DNA of 64,000 nucleotides from Pantoea trifolii (GCF_024506435.1 NZ_JANIET010000001.1:186001-250000); one strand, 5' to 3'; positions 10,525 to 21,981 are shown, counted from the first letter of the stretch. The notes: a model not told the origin generated them from the sequence alone. Made by a program: numbers and translations.

Positions 10525-11649
10525 GTGAAAGTTCTGACGGTATTTGGCACGCGTCCTGAAGCGATCAAAATGGCTCCGCTGGTGCAGGCGCTGGCGCAGG
10601 ATGCTGCGTTCGAATCGCGCTTATGCGTCACCGCACAACATCGTGAAATGCTCGATCAGGTGCTGCGTTTGTTCCAGCTGCAGCCTGATTATGATCTGAA
10701 TATCATGCGTCCGGAACAAGGGCTGACGGAGATCACCAGCCGCATTCTGCAGGGCATGAAAACCGTTCTGGCCGATTTCCAGCCGGATGTGGTGTTAGTG
10801 CACGGCGATACCACCACCACGTTTGCGGCGAGCCTGGCAGCGTTTTATCACCAGATTCCGGTGGGTCATGTGGAAGCAGGATTACGCACCGGCAACCTGA
10901 TGTCGCCGTGGCCCGAAGAGGCCAATCGCACGCTCACCGGCCATCTTGCCAGCTATCACTTCACGCCGACGCAAAATTCGCGGCAAAACCTGCTGCGTGA
11001 GAATCTGCCGGATGCGCGCATTTTTGTCACCGGCAACACAGTGATTGATGCGCTGCTGTGGGTGCGTGACCGCGTGCTGGACGATGCCGATCTCAATGCG
11101 CGCCTTGCCGCGCGCTATCCGTTCCTCGATGCCGACAAAAAGCTGATTCTGGTCACGGGCCATCGCCGCGAAAGTTTTGGCGACGGCTTCGAACGCATTT
11201 GCAGTGCGCTGGCGCACATCGCGCGCCAGCATCCGCAGGTGCAAATTGTCTATCCTGTGCACCTCAATCCCAACGTCAGCGAGCCGGTCAATCGCATTCT
11301 CAGCGGCATTGAAAACATCATCCTGATTGAGCCGCAAGAGTATCTGCCGTTTGTCTGGCTGATGAATCGCTCATGGCTGATTCTTACCGATTCCGGCGGC
11401 ATTCAGGAAGAAGCGCCGTCATTAGGTAAACCGGTGCTGGTGATGCGCGATACCACCGAGCGCCCGGAAGCCGTGGACGCAGGTACGGTGAAACTGGTCG
11501 GCACCGATATCAGTAAAATTGTCGCTGAAGTCAGCCTGCTGTTGCAGGACGATGAAGCCTGGCAGGCAATGAGCCGCGCGCACAATCCGTATGGCGATGG
11601 CCATGCCTGCGCGCGCATCTTGCAGGCCCTAAAACAACACAGAGTCTAA
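10525..11649 (+). CDS. wecB: UDP-GlcNAc 2-epimerase (non-hydrolysing)
   Basis: WecB converts UDP-GlcNAc to UDP-ManNAc, the first step toward the ManNAcA residue of common antigen. The 374-residue product shows GTRPEAIKM (8-16), HGDTTTT (93-99), [19 protein letters not shown] and [12 protein letters not shown], the signature substrate-binding segments of this family. It begins with a GTG at 10525, 10 bases after the wzzE stop. The product is used by WecC, encoded immediately downstream. Confidence 0.97.
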   Translation: MKVLTVFGTRPEAIKMAPLVQALAQDAAFESRLCVTAQHREMLDQVLRLFQLQPDYDLNIMRPEQGLTEITSRILQGMKTVLADFQPDVVLVHGDTTTTFAASLAAFYHQIPVGHVEAGLRTGNLMSPWPEEANRTLTGHLASYHFTPTQNSRQNLLRENLPDARIFVTGNTVIDALLWVRDRVLDDADLNARLAARYPFLDADKKLILVTGHRRESFGDGFERICSALAHIARQHPQVQIVYPVHLNPNVSEPVNRILSGIENIILIEPQEYLPFVWLMNRSWLILTDSGGIQEEAPSLGKPVLVMRDTTERPEAVDAGTVKLVGTDISKIVAEVSLLLQDDEAWQAMSRAHNPYGDGHACARILQALKQHRV

Positions 11650-11651
11650 CC

Positions 11652-12911
11652 ATGCGTTTTGAAACTATTTCCGTTATCGGACTGGGCTACATTGGGCTGC
11701 CAACGGCGGCCGTTTTTGCCTCAAAGGGAAAGAAAGTCGTTGGTGTGGATATTAATGTCCGCGCCGTTGAAACCATCAATCGCGGCGATATCCATATCGT
11801 GGAACCCGAGTTGGGTGATGTGGTGCGCGAAGCCGTACACGCCGGTCATCTGCGTGCTACCACCCAGGCCGAAGCCGCCGATGCGTTCCTGATTGCCGTG
11901 CCCACGCCGTTTATCGGCGACCATCAGCCGGATCTCAGCTATGTGCAGGCTGCGGCGCTGTCGATTGCGCCAGTACTAAAAGCGGGCGATCTGGTGATCC
12001 TCGAGTCGACGTCGCCAGTAGGTGCCACCGAGCAAATGGCGGAATGGCTGGCGGCGGCGCGCCCCGATCTGCGTTTCCCGCAGCACGGTGATGCGTGCGA
12101 TGTGTTTATCGCTTACTGCCCGGAGCGCGTGTTGCCCGGCAAAGTGATGGTCGAACTGCTGGAAAACGATCGCGTGATTGGCGGCATGACGCCAGCCTGT
12201 TCCGCACGCGCCAGCGAGTTGTATCGCATTTTCCTGCGCGGCGCGTGTGTGGAAACCCATGCGCGCACCGCCGAGATGTGCAAACTCACCGAGAATAGCT
12301 TCCGCGATGTGAACATCGCCTTTGCCAATGAACTGTCGCTGATTTGCGCCGAGCAGGACATCAACGTGTGGGAGCTGATTGCACTGGCGAATCGCCATCC
12401 GCGCGTCAACATCCTGCAACCTGGACCGGGCGTCGGCGGGCACTGTATCGCCGTCGATCCGTGGTTTATCGTGGCGCAAAATCCCGAGCAGGCGCGACTG
12501 ATTCGCACCGCGCGTGAAGTGAATGACGCCAAACCAGGCTGGGTGCTGGATCAGGTAAAACAGGCGTTAGCAGAGTGCCTTACCGCCAGCGGTAAATGCG
12601 CCAGCGATGTCACCATTGCCTGCTTTGGCCTGGCCTTCAAACCGAATATTGATGATCTGCGCGAAAGCCCGGCGATGAGCGTCGCGCATCGAATTGCCGA
12701 ATGGCACAGCGGCAAAACCTGGGTGGTTGAACCGCATGTAAAAGACATTCCACAACGTCTGGCGCATGAAGCCACGCTGGTTGCCACTGACGTGGCGCTG
12801 CAGCAGGCGGATATTCTGGTGATGCTGGTTGATCACGCCCAGTTCCGCGCAATTGATGCGGCACAGATTGCCCAGCCGTGGATTGTTGATACCAAAGGCG
12901 TCTGGCGATGA
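11652..12911 (+). CDS. wecC: UDP-N-acetyl-D-mannosamine dehydrogenase
   Basis: WecC oxidises UDP-ManNAc to UDP-ManNAcA using two NAD+. The 419-residue protein has the Rossmann signature GLGYIGLPT from residue 10, ESTSPVG, the middle-domain helix [20 protein letters not shown], and the active-site [15 protein letters not shown] motif with the catalytic Cys near 266. The start ATG lies two bases after the wecB stop, and its TGA overlaps the rffG ATG by four bases (ATGA), suggesting translational coupling. Confidence 0.97.
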   Translation: MRFETISVIGLGYIGLPTAAVFASKGKKVVGVDINVRAVETINRGDIHIVEPELGDVVREAVHAGHLRATTQAEAADAFLIAVPTPFIGDHQPDLSYVQAAALSIAPVLKAGDLVILESTSPVGATEQMAEWLAAARPDLRFPQHGDACDVFIAYCPERVLPGKVMVELLENDRVIGGMTPACSARASELYRIFLRGACVETHARTAEMCKLTENSFRDVNIAFANELSLICAEQDINVWELIALANRHPRVNILQPGPGVGGHCIAVDPWFIVAQNPEQARLIRTAREVNDAKPGWVLDQVKQALAECLTASGKCASDVTIACFGLAFKPNIDDLRESPAMSVAHRIAEWHSGKTWVVEPHVKDIPQRLAHEATLVATDVALQQADILVMLVDHAQFRAIDAAQIAQPWIVDTKGVWR

Positions 12912-13984
12912 AACAGTTTCTGGTCACCGGTGGCGCAGGTTTTATCGGTTCGGCGCTGGTGCGCTTTCTGCTTGAACACACCGATCACCGCGTGGTGGTG
13001 GTCGATAAGCTGAGCTATGCCGGCAATCTGGCGTCGCTGGCACCGGTGCAACAGGATGCACGTTTCGCTTTCGAGCAGGTGGATATTTGTCATCGCGCCG
13101 AGCTGGATCGCGTTATGGCGCAGTATCAGCCGGATTGTATTATGCATCTGGCGGCGGAAAGCCATGTTGACCGTTCGATCGATGGGCCAATCGCCTTCGT
13201 CGAAACCAATATTGTCGGCACCTATCAGCTGCTGGAAGCGGCACGTCATTACTGGAATGGCATGGCAGATGAACGCAAAAAAGGCTTCATTCTGCATCAT
13301 ATCTCCACCGATGAAGTGTTTGGTGACCTGCACGGTAGCGACGACTTCTTTACTGAAACCACGCCATACGCGCCGAGCAGCCCCTATTCGGCGACCAAAG
13401 CCAGCAGCGATCACTTGGTGCGCGCCTGGCTGCGTACTTACGGTTTGCCGGTCATCATCACCAACTGTTCTAACAATTACGGTCCGTATCATTTCCCGGA
13501 GAAGCTGATCCCGCTCACCATCATCAATGCACTGGCGGGCAAACCGCTACCGGTGTATGGCAATGGCAGCCAGATACGTGACTGGCTGTACGTGGAGGAT
13601 CACGCGCGGGCGCTGTATAGCGTGGTGAGCAGCGGCAGAGTGGGGGAAACCTACAATATTGGTGGCCACAATGAACGACGTAATCTTGAGGTAGTGGAAA
13701 CGCTCTGCGATCTGCTGGATGAACTGGCACCGCAGCAGCGTGCGCCGCATCTGGCTCGCTATCGCGACCTGATTACCTTTGTTACCGATCGTCCCGGTCA
13801 CGACCAGCGCTACGCCATCGACGCCAGTAAAATCGCGCGCGAGCTGGGTTGGACGCCGCAGGAAACCTTTGAGAGCGGTATCCGCAAAACGGTGCAGTGG
13901 TATCTGGCCAATCCGCAATGGTGGCAGTCGATTCTTAACGGCAGCTATCGTGGCGAGCGTTTAGGCTTAGCCACGCCGCGCTGA
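12908..13984 (+). CDS. rffG: dTDP-glucose 4,6-dehydratase (ECA)
   Basis: RffG makes dTDP-4-keto-6-deoxyglucose for the Fuc4NAc residue of common antigen. The 358-residue short-chain dehydrogenase fold shows GGAGFIGS (8-15), [12 protein letters not shown], the [10 protein letters not shown] catalytic segment, and the YSATKAS motif with the active-site Tyr near 160. Its start overlaps the wecC stop. The RmlB paralogue that serves O-antigen synthesis in many relatives is not in this window. Confidence 0.96.
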   Translation: MKQFLVTGGAGFIGSALVRFLLEHTDHRVVVVDKLSYAGNLASLAPVQQDARFAFEQVDICHRAELDRVMAQYQPDCIMHLAAESHVDRSIDGPIAFVETNIVGTYQLLEAARHYWNGMADERKKGFILHHISTDEVFGDLHGSDDFFTETTPYAPSSPYSATKASSDHLVRAWLRTYGLPVIITNCSNNYGPYHFPEKLIPLTIINALAGKPLPVYGNGSQIRDWLYVEDHARALYSVVSSGRVGETYNIGGHNERRNLEVVETLCDLLDELAPQQRAPHLARYRDLITFVTDRPGHDQRYAIDASKIARELGWTPQETFESGIRKTVQWYLANPQWWQSILNGSYRGERLGLATPR

Positions 13985-14006
13985 AACCCATGATGAAGGA
14001 GCAGCG

Positions 14007-14888
14007 ATGAAAGGCATCATTTTAGCCGGAGGTTCGGGTACGCGTTTGCATCCGATCACTCGCGCCATCTCGAAACAGCTGTTGCCGGTGTACGACAAGC
14101 CGATGATTTACTATCCGCTGTCGGTACTGATGCTGGCGGGAATCCGTGAAATTCTGATCATCACCACGCCGGAAGATCGTGCCCACTTTGAACGCCTGCT
14201 GGGCGACGGCAGTGAATTCGGTTTGCAGCTGGCCTATGCCGAGCAGCCGAGCCCGGATGGGTTGGCGCAGGCGTTTATTATTGGTGAATCCTTTATCGGC
14301 AATGATCACTGTTGTCTGGTGCTGGGCGACAATCTTTATTTCGGGCAGGGATTCAGCCCCAAACTGAAGAAAGTGGCCGCGCGCAGCAGCGGCGCGACCG
14401 TTTTTGCCTATCAGGTGATGGATCCGGAACGTTTTGGCGTGGTGGAGTTTGATGACGATTTCAACGCGCTCTCCATTGAAGAGAAACCGCAGCAGCCGAA
14501 ATCTCGCTGGGCGGTTACCGGCCTCTATTTTTACGATAACCGCGTGGTGGAGTTTGCCAAACAGGTGAAACCTTCCGAACGGGGTGAGCTGGAAATCACC
14601 GCCATCAACCAGATGTATCTCGATCAGGGCGAGCTTGCGGTTGAGTTACTGGGGCGCGGATTTGCCTGGCTGGATACCGGCACGCACGACAGCCTGATTG
14701 AGGCGAGTATGTTTGTGCAGACGGTGGAAAAACGTCAGGGCTTTAAAATTGCCTGCCTGGAAGAGATTGCATGGCGTAACGGCTGGCTAAGCGATGCCCA
14801 GCTTTTAGCCGCGGCTCAGGCGCTAACCAAAACCGGCTACGGCCAGTATCTGCTGGATGTTCACAATGCCCGTCCGCGTCAATATTGA
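14007..14888 (+). CDS. rffH: glucose-1-phosphate thymidylyltransferase (ECA)
   Basis: RffH makes dTDP-glucose from glucose-1-phosphate and dTTP, the substrate of RffG. The 293-residue product, the E. coli length, carries the nucleotidyltransferase signature GGSGTRLHP (8-16), [17 protein letters not shown] and VLGDNLYFG. It has a good upstream ribosome-binding site (AAGGAG) and overlaps the wecD start by 23 bases. Confidence 0.97.
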   Translation: MKGIILAGGSGTRLHPITRAISKQLLPVYDKPMIYYPLSVLMLAGIREILIITTPEDRAHFERLLGDGSEFGLQLAYAEQPSPDGLAQAFIIGESFIGNDHCCLVLGDNLYFGQGFSPKLKKVAARSSGATVFAYQVMDPERFGVVEFDDDFNALSIEEKPQQPKSRWAVTGLYFYDNRVVEFAKQVKPSERGELEITAINQMYLDQGELAVELLGRGFAWLDTGTHDSLIEASMFVQTVEKRQGFKIACLEEIAWRNGWLSDAQLLAAAQALTKTGYGQYLLDVHNARPRQY

Positions 14889-15564
14889 TTCCCTTACGTG
14901 GGAAAATGACTTCTTCGGTCAGAACAGCGCGCGCTTGTCGCTGGATGGCGATCTGCCGCTGGCCGAGGCGCTTCAGCAACCTTATGCGCTGTGGCAGGTG
15001 AAGGTGCCTGCTGAACGTGTTGATGCCATTGATGCACTGAGCCAGCACGGTTTTCAGTTGGTGGAAGGCGAAGCCGATCTCACTCTCAGCATCAAACACA
15101 CCGAGCGGCAAGTTGGCGTGCGCATTGCGCGGGAAGCACAAATCCCGGCACTGCGTAAAGCGGCTGCGCAGGCGTTTAGTCAAAGCCGTTTCCGCGCACC
15201 ATGGTTTGCTGCGGCGGACAGCGGACGTTTTTACGCGCAGTGGATTGAAAATGCCGTGCGCGGCACCTTTGATAATCAATGTCTGGTGGCCTGCGATGAG
15301 CAGGGCGCGCTGCAAGGTTTTGTCTCGATGCGCGAAGTGGACGGCGAAATGCGCATCGGTCTGCTGGCGGTATTGCCAGCCGCCCAAGGCTGCGGCGTCG
15401 GCCAACGCCTGCTGCTCGCCGCCGCCGACTGGGGCCGCGTGCGTCAGCTAACGCATCTGCGCGTGGCGACCCAGCTCAGCAATCTCACGGCGATGCGCCT
15501 CTATTTACGCAGCGGTGCGCGGCTGGAAAGCACCGCTTACTGGTTCTACAGGAAAGCCTCATGA
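14866..15564 (+). CDS. wecD: dTDP-fucosamine acetyltransferase
   Basis: WecD (RffC) acetylates dTDP-4-amino-4,6-dideoxygalactose with acetyl-CoA to give dTDP-Fuc4NAc. The start is the ATG at 14866 (N-terminus MPVR, as in E. coli); a longer frame from 14857 has no support. The 232-residue protein has the conserved QSRFRAPW and [14 protein letters not shown] blocks and a C-terminal GNAT fold with the [11 protein letters not shown] acetyl-CoA loop. It starts inside rffH and its stop overlaps the wecE start (ATGA). Confidence 0.94.
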   Translation: MPVRVNIDSLTWENDFFGQNSARLSLDGDLPLAEALQQPYALWQVKVPAERVDAIDALSQHGFQLVEGEADLTLSIKHTERQVGVRIAREAQIPALRKAAAQAFSQSRFRAPWFAAADSGRFYAQWIENAVRGTFDNQCLVACDEQGALQGFVSMREVDGEMRIGLLAVLPAAQGCGVGQRLLLAAADWGRVRQLTHLRVATQLSNLTAMRLYLRSGARLESTAYWFYRKAS

Positions 15565-16691
15565 TCCCATTTAATGCGCCGCCGATTGTCGGCAGCGAAG
15601 TTGAATATATGCAGTCGGCGATGGCCAGCGGCAAGCTGTGTGGCGATGGCGGCTTTACTCGCCGCTGCCAGCAGTGGATGGAACAACATTTCGGCAGCAA
15701 AAAAGTGCTGCTGACGCCATCCTGCACCGCGTCGCTGGAGATGGCAGCGCTACTGATTGATCTGCAGCCGGGCGATGAAGTGATCATGCCGAGCTATACC
15801 TTCGTCTCCACCGCCAACGCCTTTGTGCTGCGCGGCGCGACCATCGTGTTTGTCGACGTGCGTCCCGATACGTTGAATATCGACGAAACGCTGATTGAAG
15901 CGGCGATCACGCCGAAAACCCGCGCCATCGTGCCAGTACATTACGCGGGCGTGGCCTGCGAGATGGACAGCATCATGGCGCTGGCGGCGAAGCATAAACT
16001 CTATGTGATCGAGGATGCCGCGCAGGGCGTGATGTCGCAGTACAAAGGGCGCGCGCTGGGCACCATTGGTCATATTGGCTGCTTTAGCTTCCACGAAACT
16101 AAAAACTACACCGCGGGCGGCGAAGGCGGCGCAACGCTGATTAATGACGCGAAGCTGGTGGATCGGGCCGAAATCATTCGTGAAAAAGGCACCAACCGCA
16201 GCCAGTTTTTTCGTGGTCAGGTGGATAAATATACCTGGCGCGATATCGGCTCCAGCTATTTGATGGCGGATCTGCAAGCAGCCTATTTGTGGGCGCAGCT
16301 GGAAGCGGCGAAGCAGATTAATCAGCAGCGTTTGCGTTTATGGCAGCGCTACTACGATGCGCTCCAGCCGCTGGCTGCTGCCGGCCGTATTGAGCTGCCG
16401 GTGGTGCCAAAAAATTGCCGCCACAATGCGCACATGTTCTACATCAAGCTGCGCGACAGCGGCGATCGTCAGGCGCTGATTAACTGGATGAAAGAGGCGG
16501 AAATCCTCACGGTGTTCCACTACATCCCGCTGCACTCGTCGCCAGCGGGTGAACGTTTTGGCCGCTTCCACGGTGATGATGCCTTTACCACGCGTGAAAG
16601 CGAGCGCCTGCTGCGCCTGCCGCTGTTCTACAACTTGTCGGATAACAATCAGCGTACGGTGATCAGTTCGCTGCTGAGTTTCTTTGCCTGA
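15561..16691 (+). CDS. wecE: dTDP-4-amino-4,6-dideoxygalactose transaminase
   Basis: WecE (RffA) is a PLP-dependent sugar aminotransferase that converts dTDP-4-keto-6-deoxyglucose to dTDP-Fuc4N with glutamate. The 376 residues match the E. coli length. Visible are SCTASLEMAALL, MPSYTFVSTANAF, EDAAQGV, and SFHETKNYTAGGEGG, where Lys181 is the expected Schiff-base lysine. It overlaps wecD by four bases and shares one base with the wzxE start (TGATG). Confidence 0.97.
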   Translation: MIPFNAPPIVGSEVEYMQSAMASGKLCGDGGFTRRCQQWMEQHFGSKKVLLTPSCTASLEMAALLIDLQPGDEVIMPSYTFVSTANAFVLRGATIVFVDVRPDTLNIDETLIEAAITPKTRAIVPVHYAGVACEMDSIMALAAKHKLYVIEDAAQGVMSQYKGRALGTIGHIGCFSFHETKNYTAGGEGGATLINDAKLVDRAEIIREKGTNRSQFFRGQVDKYTWRDIGSSYLMADLQAAYLWAQLEAAKQINQQRLRLWQRYYDALQPLAAAGRIELPVVPKNCRHNAHMFYIKLRDSGDRQALINWMKEAEILTVFHYIPLHSSPAGERFGRFHGDDAFTTRESERLLRLPLFYNLSDNNQRTVISSLLSFFA

Positions 16692-17944
16692 TGTCATTAG
16701 CAAAAGCTTCAGTCTGGACCGCCGCTTCGACGCTGGTAAAAATCGTTGCTGGCCTGCTGGTAGTGAAACTGCTGGCGGTGAGTTTTGGGCCGGAAGGGAT
16801 CGGGCAAGCCGGTAACTTCCGCCAGTTGATTACCGTACTCGGCGTGCTGGCGGGCGCGGGCATCTTTAACGGCGTCACTACGCTAGTCGCGCAACATCAG
16901 CAACAGCCACAGCAGCTACGCGCGGTCACCGGCACGGCTTCGGCGATTGTGCTCGGCTTTTCAACGCTGCTGGCGCTGCTGTTTTTGCTGGCGGCGTCGC
17001 CGATCAGCACGGCGCTGTTTGGTCATGCTGAATATGCAAACGTGGTGCGCATTGTCGCCTTTCTGCAACTCGGTATTGCCTGGGCCAACCTGACGCTAGC
17101 GTTGCTGAAAGGTTTTCGCGATGCGCGCGGTAACGCGCTGGCGCTGATTGCTGGAAGTGTAGTGGGCGTGCTGGGTTATGTGCTGTGCTGGTGGCTGAGC
17201 GGCTATGCCGGTGCGTTAGTTGGATTGGCGCTGGTACCGGCGCTACTGGTGTTTCCAGCATTGCTGATGCTGCGTCGCCATCGCGATCGCTTGCCGCTGA
17301 GCTGGCTGATGCCAACCTGGCATCCCGAACTGGCGCGCAATCTGGCGAAGTTTACGCTGATGGCGCTGATCACCTCGTTCACCTTGCCGGTGGCGTGGGT
17401 GATGATGCGAAATCTGCTGGCTGAGCAACAAGGCTGGTCGCAGGTGGGTTTATGGCAGGGCGTGACCAGCATTTCCGATGCTTATCTGCAATTTATCACC
17501 GCCACTTTCAGCGTCTGGCTGCTGCCCACGCTGGCGCGGCTGGAGCAAAAGCCGCAAATCGCGCGTGAGATTGGGCGTGCACTGCGCTTTGTATTACCTG
17601 CCGTCGCGGCGGCCAGTTTCTGTGTATGGCTGCTACGCGATGTCGCTATCTGGCTGCTGTTTTCGCCACAGTTCAGCCCGATGCGTGACCTTTTCGTCTG
17701 GCAGTTGTGCGGAGATGTGTTTAAAGTCGGCGCCTATGTTTTCGGATATCTGGTGATCGCCAAAGCGTCGCTGCGCTTCTATATTCTGACTGAAATCAGC
17801 CAGTTTGCCCTGCTGACCGGCTTTTCTCATTGGTTGATTCCGCTGCACGGGACTGCCGGAGCCGCGCAGGCTTACATGGCAACCTACGTTCTCTATTTCG
17901 CCCTGTGTTGTGGCGCCTTCATGATTTATTGCCGGAAAAAATGA
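16691..17944 (+). CDS. wzxE: ECA lipid III flippase
   Basis: WzxE moves the complete lipid-linked trisaccharide from the cytoplasmic to the periplasmic face of the inner membrane. The 417-residue protein is hydrophobic along its length, with about twelve predicted membrane segments and the polysaccharide-transporter family N-terminus ([20 protein letters not shown]). It is embedded between wecE and wecF with one- and four-base overlaps, so it is probably translated by re-initiation. Confidence 0.96.
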   Translation: MSLAKASVWTAASTLVKIVAGLLVVKLLAVSFGPEGIGQAGNFRQLITVLGVLAGAGIFNGVTTLVAQHQQQPQQLRAVTGTASAIVLGFSTLLALLFLLAASPISTALFGHAEYANVVRIVAFLQLGIAWANLTLALLKGFRDARGNALALIAGSVVGVLGYVLCWWLSGYAGALVGLALVPALLVFPALLMLRRHRDRLPLSWLMPTWHPELARNLAKFTLMALITSFTLPVAWVMMRNLLAEQQGWSQVGLWQGVTSISDAYLQFITATFSVWLLPTLARLEQKPQIAREIGRALRFVLPAVAAASFCVWLLRDVAIWLLFSPQFSPMRDLFVWQLCGDVFKVGAYVFGYLVIAKASLRFYILTEISQFALLTGFSHWLIPLHGTAGAAQAYMATYVLYFALCCGAFMIYCRKK

Positions 17945-19011
17945 CGACTTTTCACGTATTGGGATCGGATATCCCGCATCACAATCATACGGTGCTGCGC
18001 TTCTTTAATGACGTGATGAGCGCCGAGCTACCAGGCGATGCACCACGTCAATTTATGGTGGTTTCCAGCGCGCCCGAGACGCTGCAAGCGTATAGCTCAT
18101 TGCAGATTGAAACCTTTGCCAGCAAGCGTGCGCTTGCGCAAGCGGTGATAGCGCGTGCCGCCGATCGCTCGCAGCGTTTCTTCTTTCACGGCCAGTTTAA
18201 TCCCAGCATTTGGTTAGCCTTACTGAGCGGCAAACTGCGTCGTCAGCAGGCGTTCTGGCACGTATGGGGCGCGGATCTTTATGAAGAAGGGCACGGCCTC
18301 AAGTATCAACTGTTTTATCTGCTGCGCAGAATGGCGCAGGGGCGCGTGGCGCGCGTGTTTGCGACGCGGGGTGATTTGTACCATTTCCAGCAGCGCCATC
18401 CGCGCGTTCCCGCTTCGCTGCTCTACTTCCCGACGCGCATGCCGGATATGGCGCCGCCCACGCAGGTGGAAAATCCTGATTTCACTATCCTGCTCGGTAA
18501 CTCCGGCGATCGCAGTAATCGCCACATTGCCGGATTGGAGGCGATCCGCGCGCAGTTTGGCGAACAGGTAAAAATCGTCGTGCCGCTCGGTTATCCGCAA
18601 AATAATCATGCTTACATCGAAGAGATTGGCGCTGCCGCGCAGCGCCTGTTCCCGGCGGGGCAAGTGACGTTGCTGCGCGACAAGATCGACTTTGATGCCT
18701 ATCTGACATTGCTTAGCCGCTGCCAGCTCGGCTATTTTATGTTCGAGCGCCAGCAAGGCATTGGTACGCTATGCCTGCTGATTCAGGCCAATATTCCGTT
18801 TGTGCTGAACCGCAAAAATCCGTTCTGGCGCGATCTCAGCGAGCAAGGCTTGCCGGTGCTGTTTAGCGAAGATGCGCTGGATGCGGCCAGCGTGGCCGAA
18901 GCGCAACGACAATTAGCGCAATGTGATCACGCATCGATTGCCTTTTTTGCCCCTGGCTATCTGGCAGGCTGGCGCGACGCGCTTACCCTGAGTGAAAGGG
19001 AGAGAACATGA
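17941..19011 (+). CDS. wecF: TDP-Fuc4NAc:lipid II Fuc4NAc transferase
   Basis: WecF (RffT) adds Fuc4NAc to lipid II to complete the trisaccharide repeat (glycosyltransferase family 56). The ATG at 17941 overlaps the wzxE stop and gives 356 residues starting [15 protein letters not shown], matching E. coli. A longer frame from 17830 lies inside wzxE and is rejected. Conserved blocks include [42 protein letters not shown] and [12 protein letters not shown]. Confidence 0.95.
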   Translation: MTTFHVLGSDIPHHNHTVLRFFNDVMSAELPGDAPRQFMVVSSAPETLQAYSSLQIETFASKRALAQAVIARAADRSQRFFFHGQFNPSIWLALLSGKLRRQQAFWHVWGADLYEEGHGLKYQLFYLLRRMAQGRVARVFATRGDLYHFQQRHPRVPASLLYFPTRMPDMAPPTQVENPDFTILLGNSGDRSNRHIAGLEAIRAQFGEQVKIVVPLGYPQNNHAYIEEIGAAAQRLFPAGQVTLLRDKIDFDAYLTLLSRCQLGYFMFERQQGIGTLCLLIQANIPFVLNRKNPFWRDLSEQGLPVLFSEDALDAASVAEAQRQLAQCDHASIAFFAPGYLAGWRDALTLSERERT

Positions 19012-20351
19012 GCCTGATGCAGTTTAGTGGTCTGCTGGTGGTTTATCTGTTTTCGCTGGGTTTCATTCTGACCCTAACCTGGCGGGAATTTAAGCGGGTG
19101 CGTTTCAACTTCCACCTGTTCTTCACCATTCTCTTTTTGCTGACCTTCTATTTCGGCTTCCCGCTGACCAGCGTGCTGGTGTTCCGCTTTAACGTGGCGG
19201 TGGTGCCGCCGGAATATCTGCTGCAGGCGCTGCTGGCCGCTACCAGCTTTTATGCCATCTATTATGTCAGCTACAAGGTGCGGCTACGGCCGGCCCATGC
19301 GCCTGCGCGTAAGCCCTGGCTGCAGATGAATCGGGTTGAAACCAATCTGACCTGTTTGCTGCTGGCGCTGGTGGCGATTGGCACTGTCACGGTGTTCTTT
19401 ATGCACAACGGCCTGCTGCTGTTTAGGCTTTCGGCTTACAACCAGATTTTCTCCAGCGAAGTATCTGGCGTGGCGCTCAAACGCTTCTTCTACTTCTTTA
19501 TTCCGGCGATGCTGATTCGCTACTTCCTCAAGCCAACCCAGCGTCAATGGCTGTGGTTTTTGCTGGTGTCGGTGGCATTTGGCTTGCTGACTTACGCGCT
19601 GGTGGGCGGCACGCGCGCCAATATCATCATCGCTTTCGCGCTGTTCCTGTTCATTGGTATTACGCGCGGCTGGATCACGCTGTGGATGCTGGTCGGCGCC
19701 GGTGTAATGGCAATCGGCGGCATGTTCTGGCTGGCGTTGCGTCGCTATAACCTCGACGTGGTCGGCGATGAGGCGTTTTACACTTTCCTTTATCTGACGC
19801 GCGATACCTTCTCGCCGTGGGAAAATCTGGCGCTGTTACTGCAAAATTACGACAAGATCGATTTTCAGGGCCTGGCACCGATTTGGCGTGATTTCTACGT
19901 GTTCATTCCCAGCTGGATGTGGCCGGGACGCCCATCAGCCATTCTCAACAGCGCCAACTACTTTACCTGGGAAGTGCTGAACAACCATTCCGGGTTGGCG
20001 ATCTCGCCGACGCTGTTGGGTTCGCTGGTGGTGATGGGCGGCGTGTGGTTCATCCCAATCGGTGCGGTGGCTGTCGGCCTGCTAATGAAAGGATTCGATA
20101 ACCTTTATCTGTATGGCCGTGATACCAGCAACCGTTACAGCGGGGCGATTTTGCAGAGCTTCTGCTTCGGCGCGGTATTTAATATGATCGTGCTGGCGCG
20201 TGAAGGGCTGGATGCTTTCGGCTCGCGCGTGGTGTTTTTTTGTTTGATTTTTGCGGCCTGCATGTGGGCGGCAAAATTGCTTTACTGGCTGTTGGCGCGC
20301 GCGGGATTGATTCGTCCGCGCAGCGAGCCGGCTTTACACAGCCCATCTTAA
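19008..20351 (+). CDS. wzyE: ECA polymerase
   Basis: WzyE links ECA trisaccharide units in the periplasm. The 447-residue product is an integral membrane protein with about eleven or more hydrophobic segments and conserved loops such as [45 protein letters not shown] (positions about 260-305; only the general region is indicated here). Its ATG overlaps the wecF stop by four bases. It is three residues shorter than the E. coli protein. Confidence 0.95.
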   Translation: MSLMQFSGLLVVYLFSLGFILTLTWREFKRVRFNFHLFFTILFLLTFYFGFPLTSVLVFRFNVAVVPPEYLLQALLAATSFYAIYYVSYKVRLRPAHAPARKPWLQMNRVETNLTCLLLALVAIGTVTVFFMHNGLLLFRLSAYNQIFSSEVSGVALKRFFYFFIPAMLIRYFLKPTQRQWLWFLLVSVAFGLLTYALVGGTRANIIIAFALFLFIGITRGWITLWMLVGAGVMAIGGMFWLALRRYNLDVVGDEAFYTFLYLTRDTFSPWENLALLLQNYDKIDFQGLAPIWRDFYVFIPSWMWPGRPSAILNSANYFTWEVLNNHSGLAISPTLLGSLVVMGGVWFIPIGAVAVGLLMKGFDNLYLYGRDTSNRYSGAILQSFCFGAVFNMIVLAREGLDAFGSRVVFFCLIFAACMWAAKLLYWLLARAGLIRPRSEPALHSPS

Positions 20352-20379
20352 CCTCTGGGCACAACGGGAAATTCATACC

Positions 20380-21114
20380 ATGGAAACCGATAAGCCGCGC
20401 TATAGCCTGCGCGGAGTCGATCTTCACGCCTTCAACGATATGGCAAGTTTTCTGCGCTTTCTGCTGCCCGAGGGCAAGCCGCGCTGCGGCACGCTGGTGG
20501 CGATGAATGCCGAGAAAATGCTGACGCTGGAAGAAGATGCGCAGCTACGCGCACTGATTGCTGAGGCCGAATTCAAATATCCGGATGGCATCAGCATCGT
20601 CCGTTCGCTGCGTAAGAAGTATCCCCAGCTGCAGGTGAACCGCATCGCGGGCGCGGATCTGTGGGAAGCGCTGATGGAGAGCGCGGGACGCAGCGGCATT
20701 CCGGTGTTTCTGATTGGTGGACGTCAGGCGGTGCTGCAGGAAACCTGCGACAAGCTGCGCCAGCAGTGGAATGTGAATATCGTTGGCAGCCAGTATGGTT
20801 ACTTTGCGCCTGAAGCGCGCGACGCGCTGTTTGCACGCATTGCGGCAAGCGGTGCGCAGATTGTCACGGTGGCACAAGGTTCGCCGCGCCAGGAGCTATT
20901 GATGCGTGATTGCCGCGCACATTGGCCGCATGCGCTCTATATGGGCGTTGGTGGCACTTATGATGTTTTTACCGGGCACGTTAAGCGCGCGCCGGTTTGG
21001 TGGCAAAAATCCGGACTGGAATGGCTCTATCGTCTCATTCGTCAGCCTTCGCGTCTGCGTCGCCAATTAAAGCTGCTGAAATATTTGCGCTACCATTGGC
21101 GCGGCGATCTCTGA
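20380..21114 (+). CDS. wecG: UDP-ManNAcA:lipid I transferase
   Basis: WecG (RffM) adds ManNAcA to lipid I and is the last gene of the operon. The 244-residue glycosyltransferase family 26 (WecG/TagA) protein has the conserved EFKYADGISIVR-like block (EFKYPDGIS), [27 protein letters not shown] and [18 protein letters not shown]. It begins 28 bases after wzyE. No clear terminator follows. In E. coli yifK comes next, but here the tRNA operon follows directly. Confidence 0.96.
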   Translation: METDKPRYSLRGVDLHAFNDMASFLRFLLPEGKPRCGTLVAMNAEKMLTLEEDAQLRALIAEAEFKYPDGISIVRSLRKKYPQLQVNRIAGADLWEALMESAGRSGIPVFLIGGRQAVLQETCDKLRQQWNVNIVGSQYGYFAPEARDALFARIAASGAQIVTVAQGSPRQELLMRDCRAHWPHALYMGVGGTYDVFTGHVKRAPVWWQKSGLEWLYRLIRQPSRLRRQLKLLKYLRYHWRGDL

Positions 21115-21223
21115 AATTGCTGGTTTTTTCAGCAGAAATACGAGGGTAAGCACCTCAAACTGCTGTAATTATCGATGGAATGCACAAAGCGTAATCAAAC
21201 GCGGTTTTTTTCTAAAAAAGGGC

Positions 21224-21252
21224 TGGACAGCATGAGGTCAAGCCCGTAGTAT
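21224..21252 (+). promoter_or_regulatory. promoter of the tRNA operon
   Basis: A -35 hexamer TGGACA (21224-21229) and a -10 hexamer TAGTAT (21247-21252) are separated by exactly 17 bases and followed by a GC-rich discriminator, as usual for stringently controlled stable RNA promoters. The predicted start is near 21259, 15 bases before tRNA-Arg. An A/T-rich tract lies just upstream, where an UP element would be. Confidence 0.8.
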
Positions 21253-21273
21253 GCCCATCCGCAACGGCGCTAC

Positions 21274-21350
<77 letters not shown>

Positions 21351-21441
21351 TTTAGTTTGTGCGCAAGAGCTTCGGTGGTTGGTTAGACCGCGTTATGCAG
21401 TGAATTTTAGTAAGCGAGACATGCTTACGCACCAGAATTAT

Positions 21442-21518
21442 GGTGGCTATAGCTCAGTTGGTAGAGCCCTGGATTGTGATTCCAGTTGTCGTGGGTTCGA
21501 GTCCCATTAGCCACCCCA
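21442..21518 (+). tRNA. hisR: tRNA-His (anticodon GTG)
   Basis: The 77-base gene includes the encoded extra G at position -1, the acceptor GTGGCTA paired with TAGCCAC, the anticodon GTG in the GATTGTGATT segment, and an encoded CCA. The T-arm reads GGTTCGAGTCC. Confidence 0.98.
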
Positions 21519-21534
21519 GATTTTGCTCGGTCAC

Positions 21535-21621
21535 GCGATGGTGGCGGAATTGGTAGACGCGCTAGCTTCAGGTGTTAGTGTTCTTACGGACGTGAGGGTT
21601 CAAGTCCCTCCCTTCGCACCA
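21535..21621 (+). tRNA. leuT: tRNA-Leu (anticodon CAG)
   Basis: This 87-base class II tRNA has a long variable arm, the anticodon CAG in GCTTCAGGT, and an encoded CCA. The acceptor strands are GCGATGG and CCTTCGC, so base 5 (T) faces T at position 68, an unpaired position inside an otherwise complete stem. By position and type it corresponds to leuT of E. coli. Confidence 0.97.
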
Positions 21622-21658
21622 GGCAAAATTACGCAGTAGCGTTAAAGAAGTAAAAAAT

Positions 21659-21735
21659 CGGCGAGTAGCGCAGCTTGGTAGCGCAACTGGTTTGGGACCA
21701 GTGGGTCGGAGGTTCGAATCCTCTCTCGCCGACCA
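21659..21735 (+). tRNA. proM: tRNA-Pro (anticodon TGG)
   Basis: The 77-base gene starts with CGGCGAG paired with CTCGCCG, has the anticodon TGG in the GGTTTGGGACC segment, and an encoded CCA. It is the last tRNA of the operon and is followed by an intrinsic terminator seven bases later. Confidence 0.98.
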
Positions 21736-21741
21736 TATTCG

Positions 21742-21772
21742 AAAAGCCTGCTTGAAAAAGCAGGCTTTTTTC
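21742..21772 (+). terminator. terminator of the tRNA operon
   Basis: A perfect 10-base stem (21744-21753 with 21758-21767) around a GAAA loop runs into a T tract. It closes the Arg-His-Leu-Pro tRNA transcript. Confidence 0.92.
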
Positions 21773-21900
21773 GTTTGTACCCACCTTCCGCATTCGCCAC
21801 TCATCCCATCATTTCCTTAAAACGTAATTCTGCACATTGTCGCTATTCAGATACATATAACTCACTGATTTATAATGGCATGACAATTCCTTGCATAGCT

Positions 21901-21950
21901 TGTCGTTTTACGGAGACAGCTTTTGGGCTATGCGTCGCGATTTACCGACA
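21901..21950 (+). promoter_or_regulatory. two candidate GlrR activator sites upstream of glmZ
   Basis: GlrR (of the GlrK/GlrR two-component system) recognises TGTC-N10-GACA in known enterobacterial glmY and glmZ promoters. A perfect match lies at 21901-21918 and a one-mismatch copy (CGTC-N10-GACA) at 21933-21950. They are 32 bases apart, about three helical turns, and lie 100-150 bases before the predicted glmZ start, the usual place for a sigma-54 enhancer. Confidence 0.75.
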
Positions 21951-21981
21951 GCGGCTAACACGTGGATCGTGTGGTGGGTTG

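Noticed and set aside
21568..21804. 78-codon open frame on the minus strand over tRNA-Leu and tRNA-Pro
   Set aside because: It is the usual artefact of reading tRNA genes and their terminator as protein (the translation contains the familiar SAREDSNLRPTGPKP-type string); there is no independent evidence for a gene.
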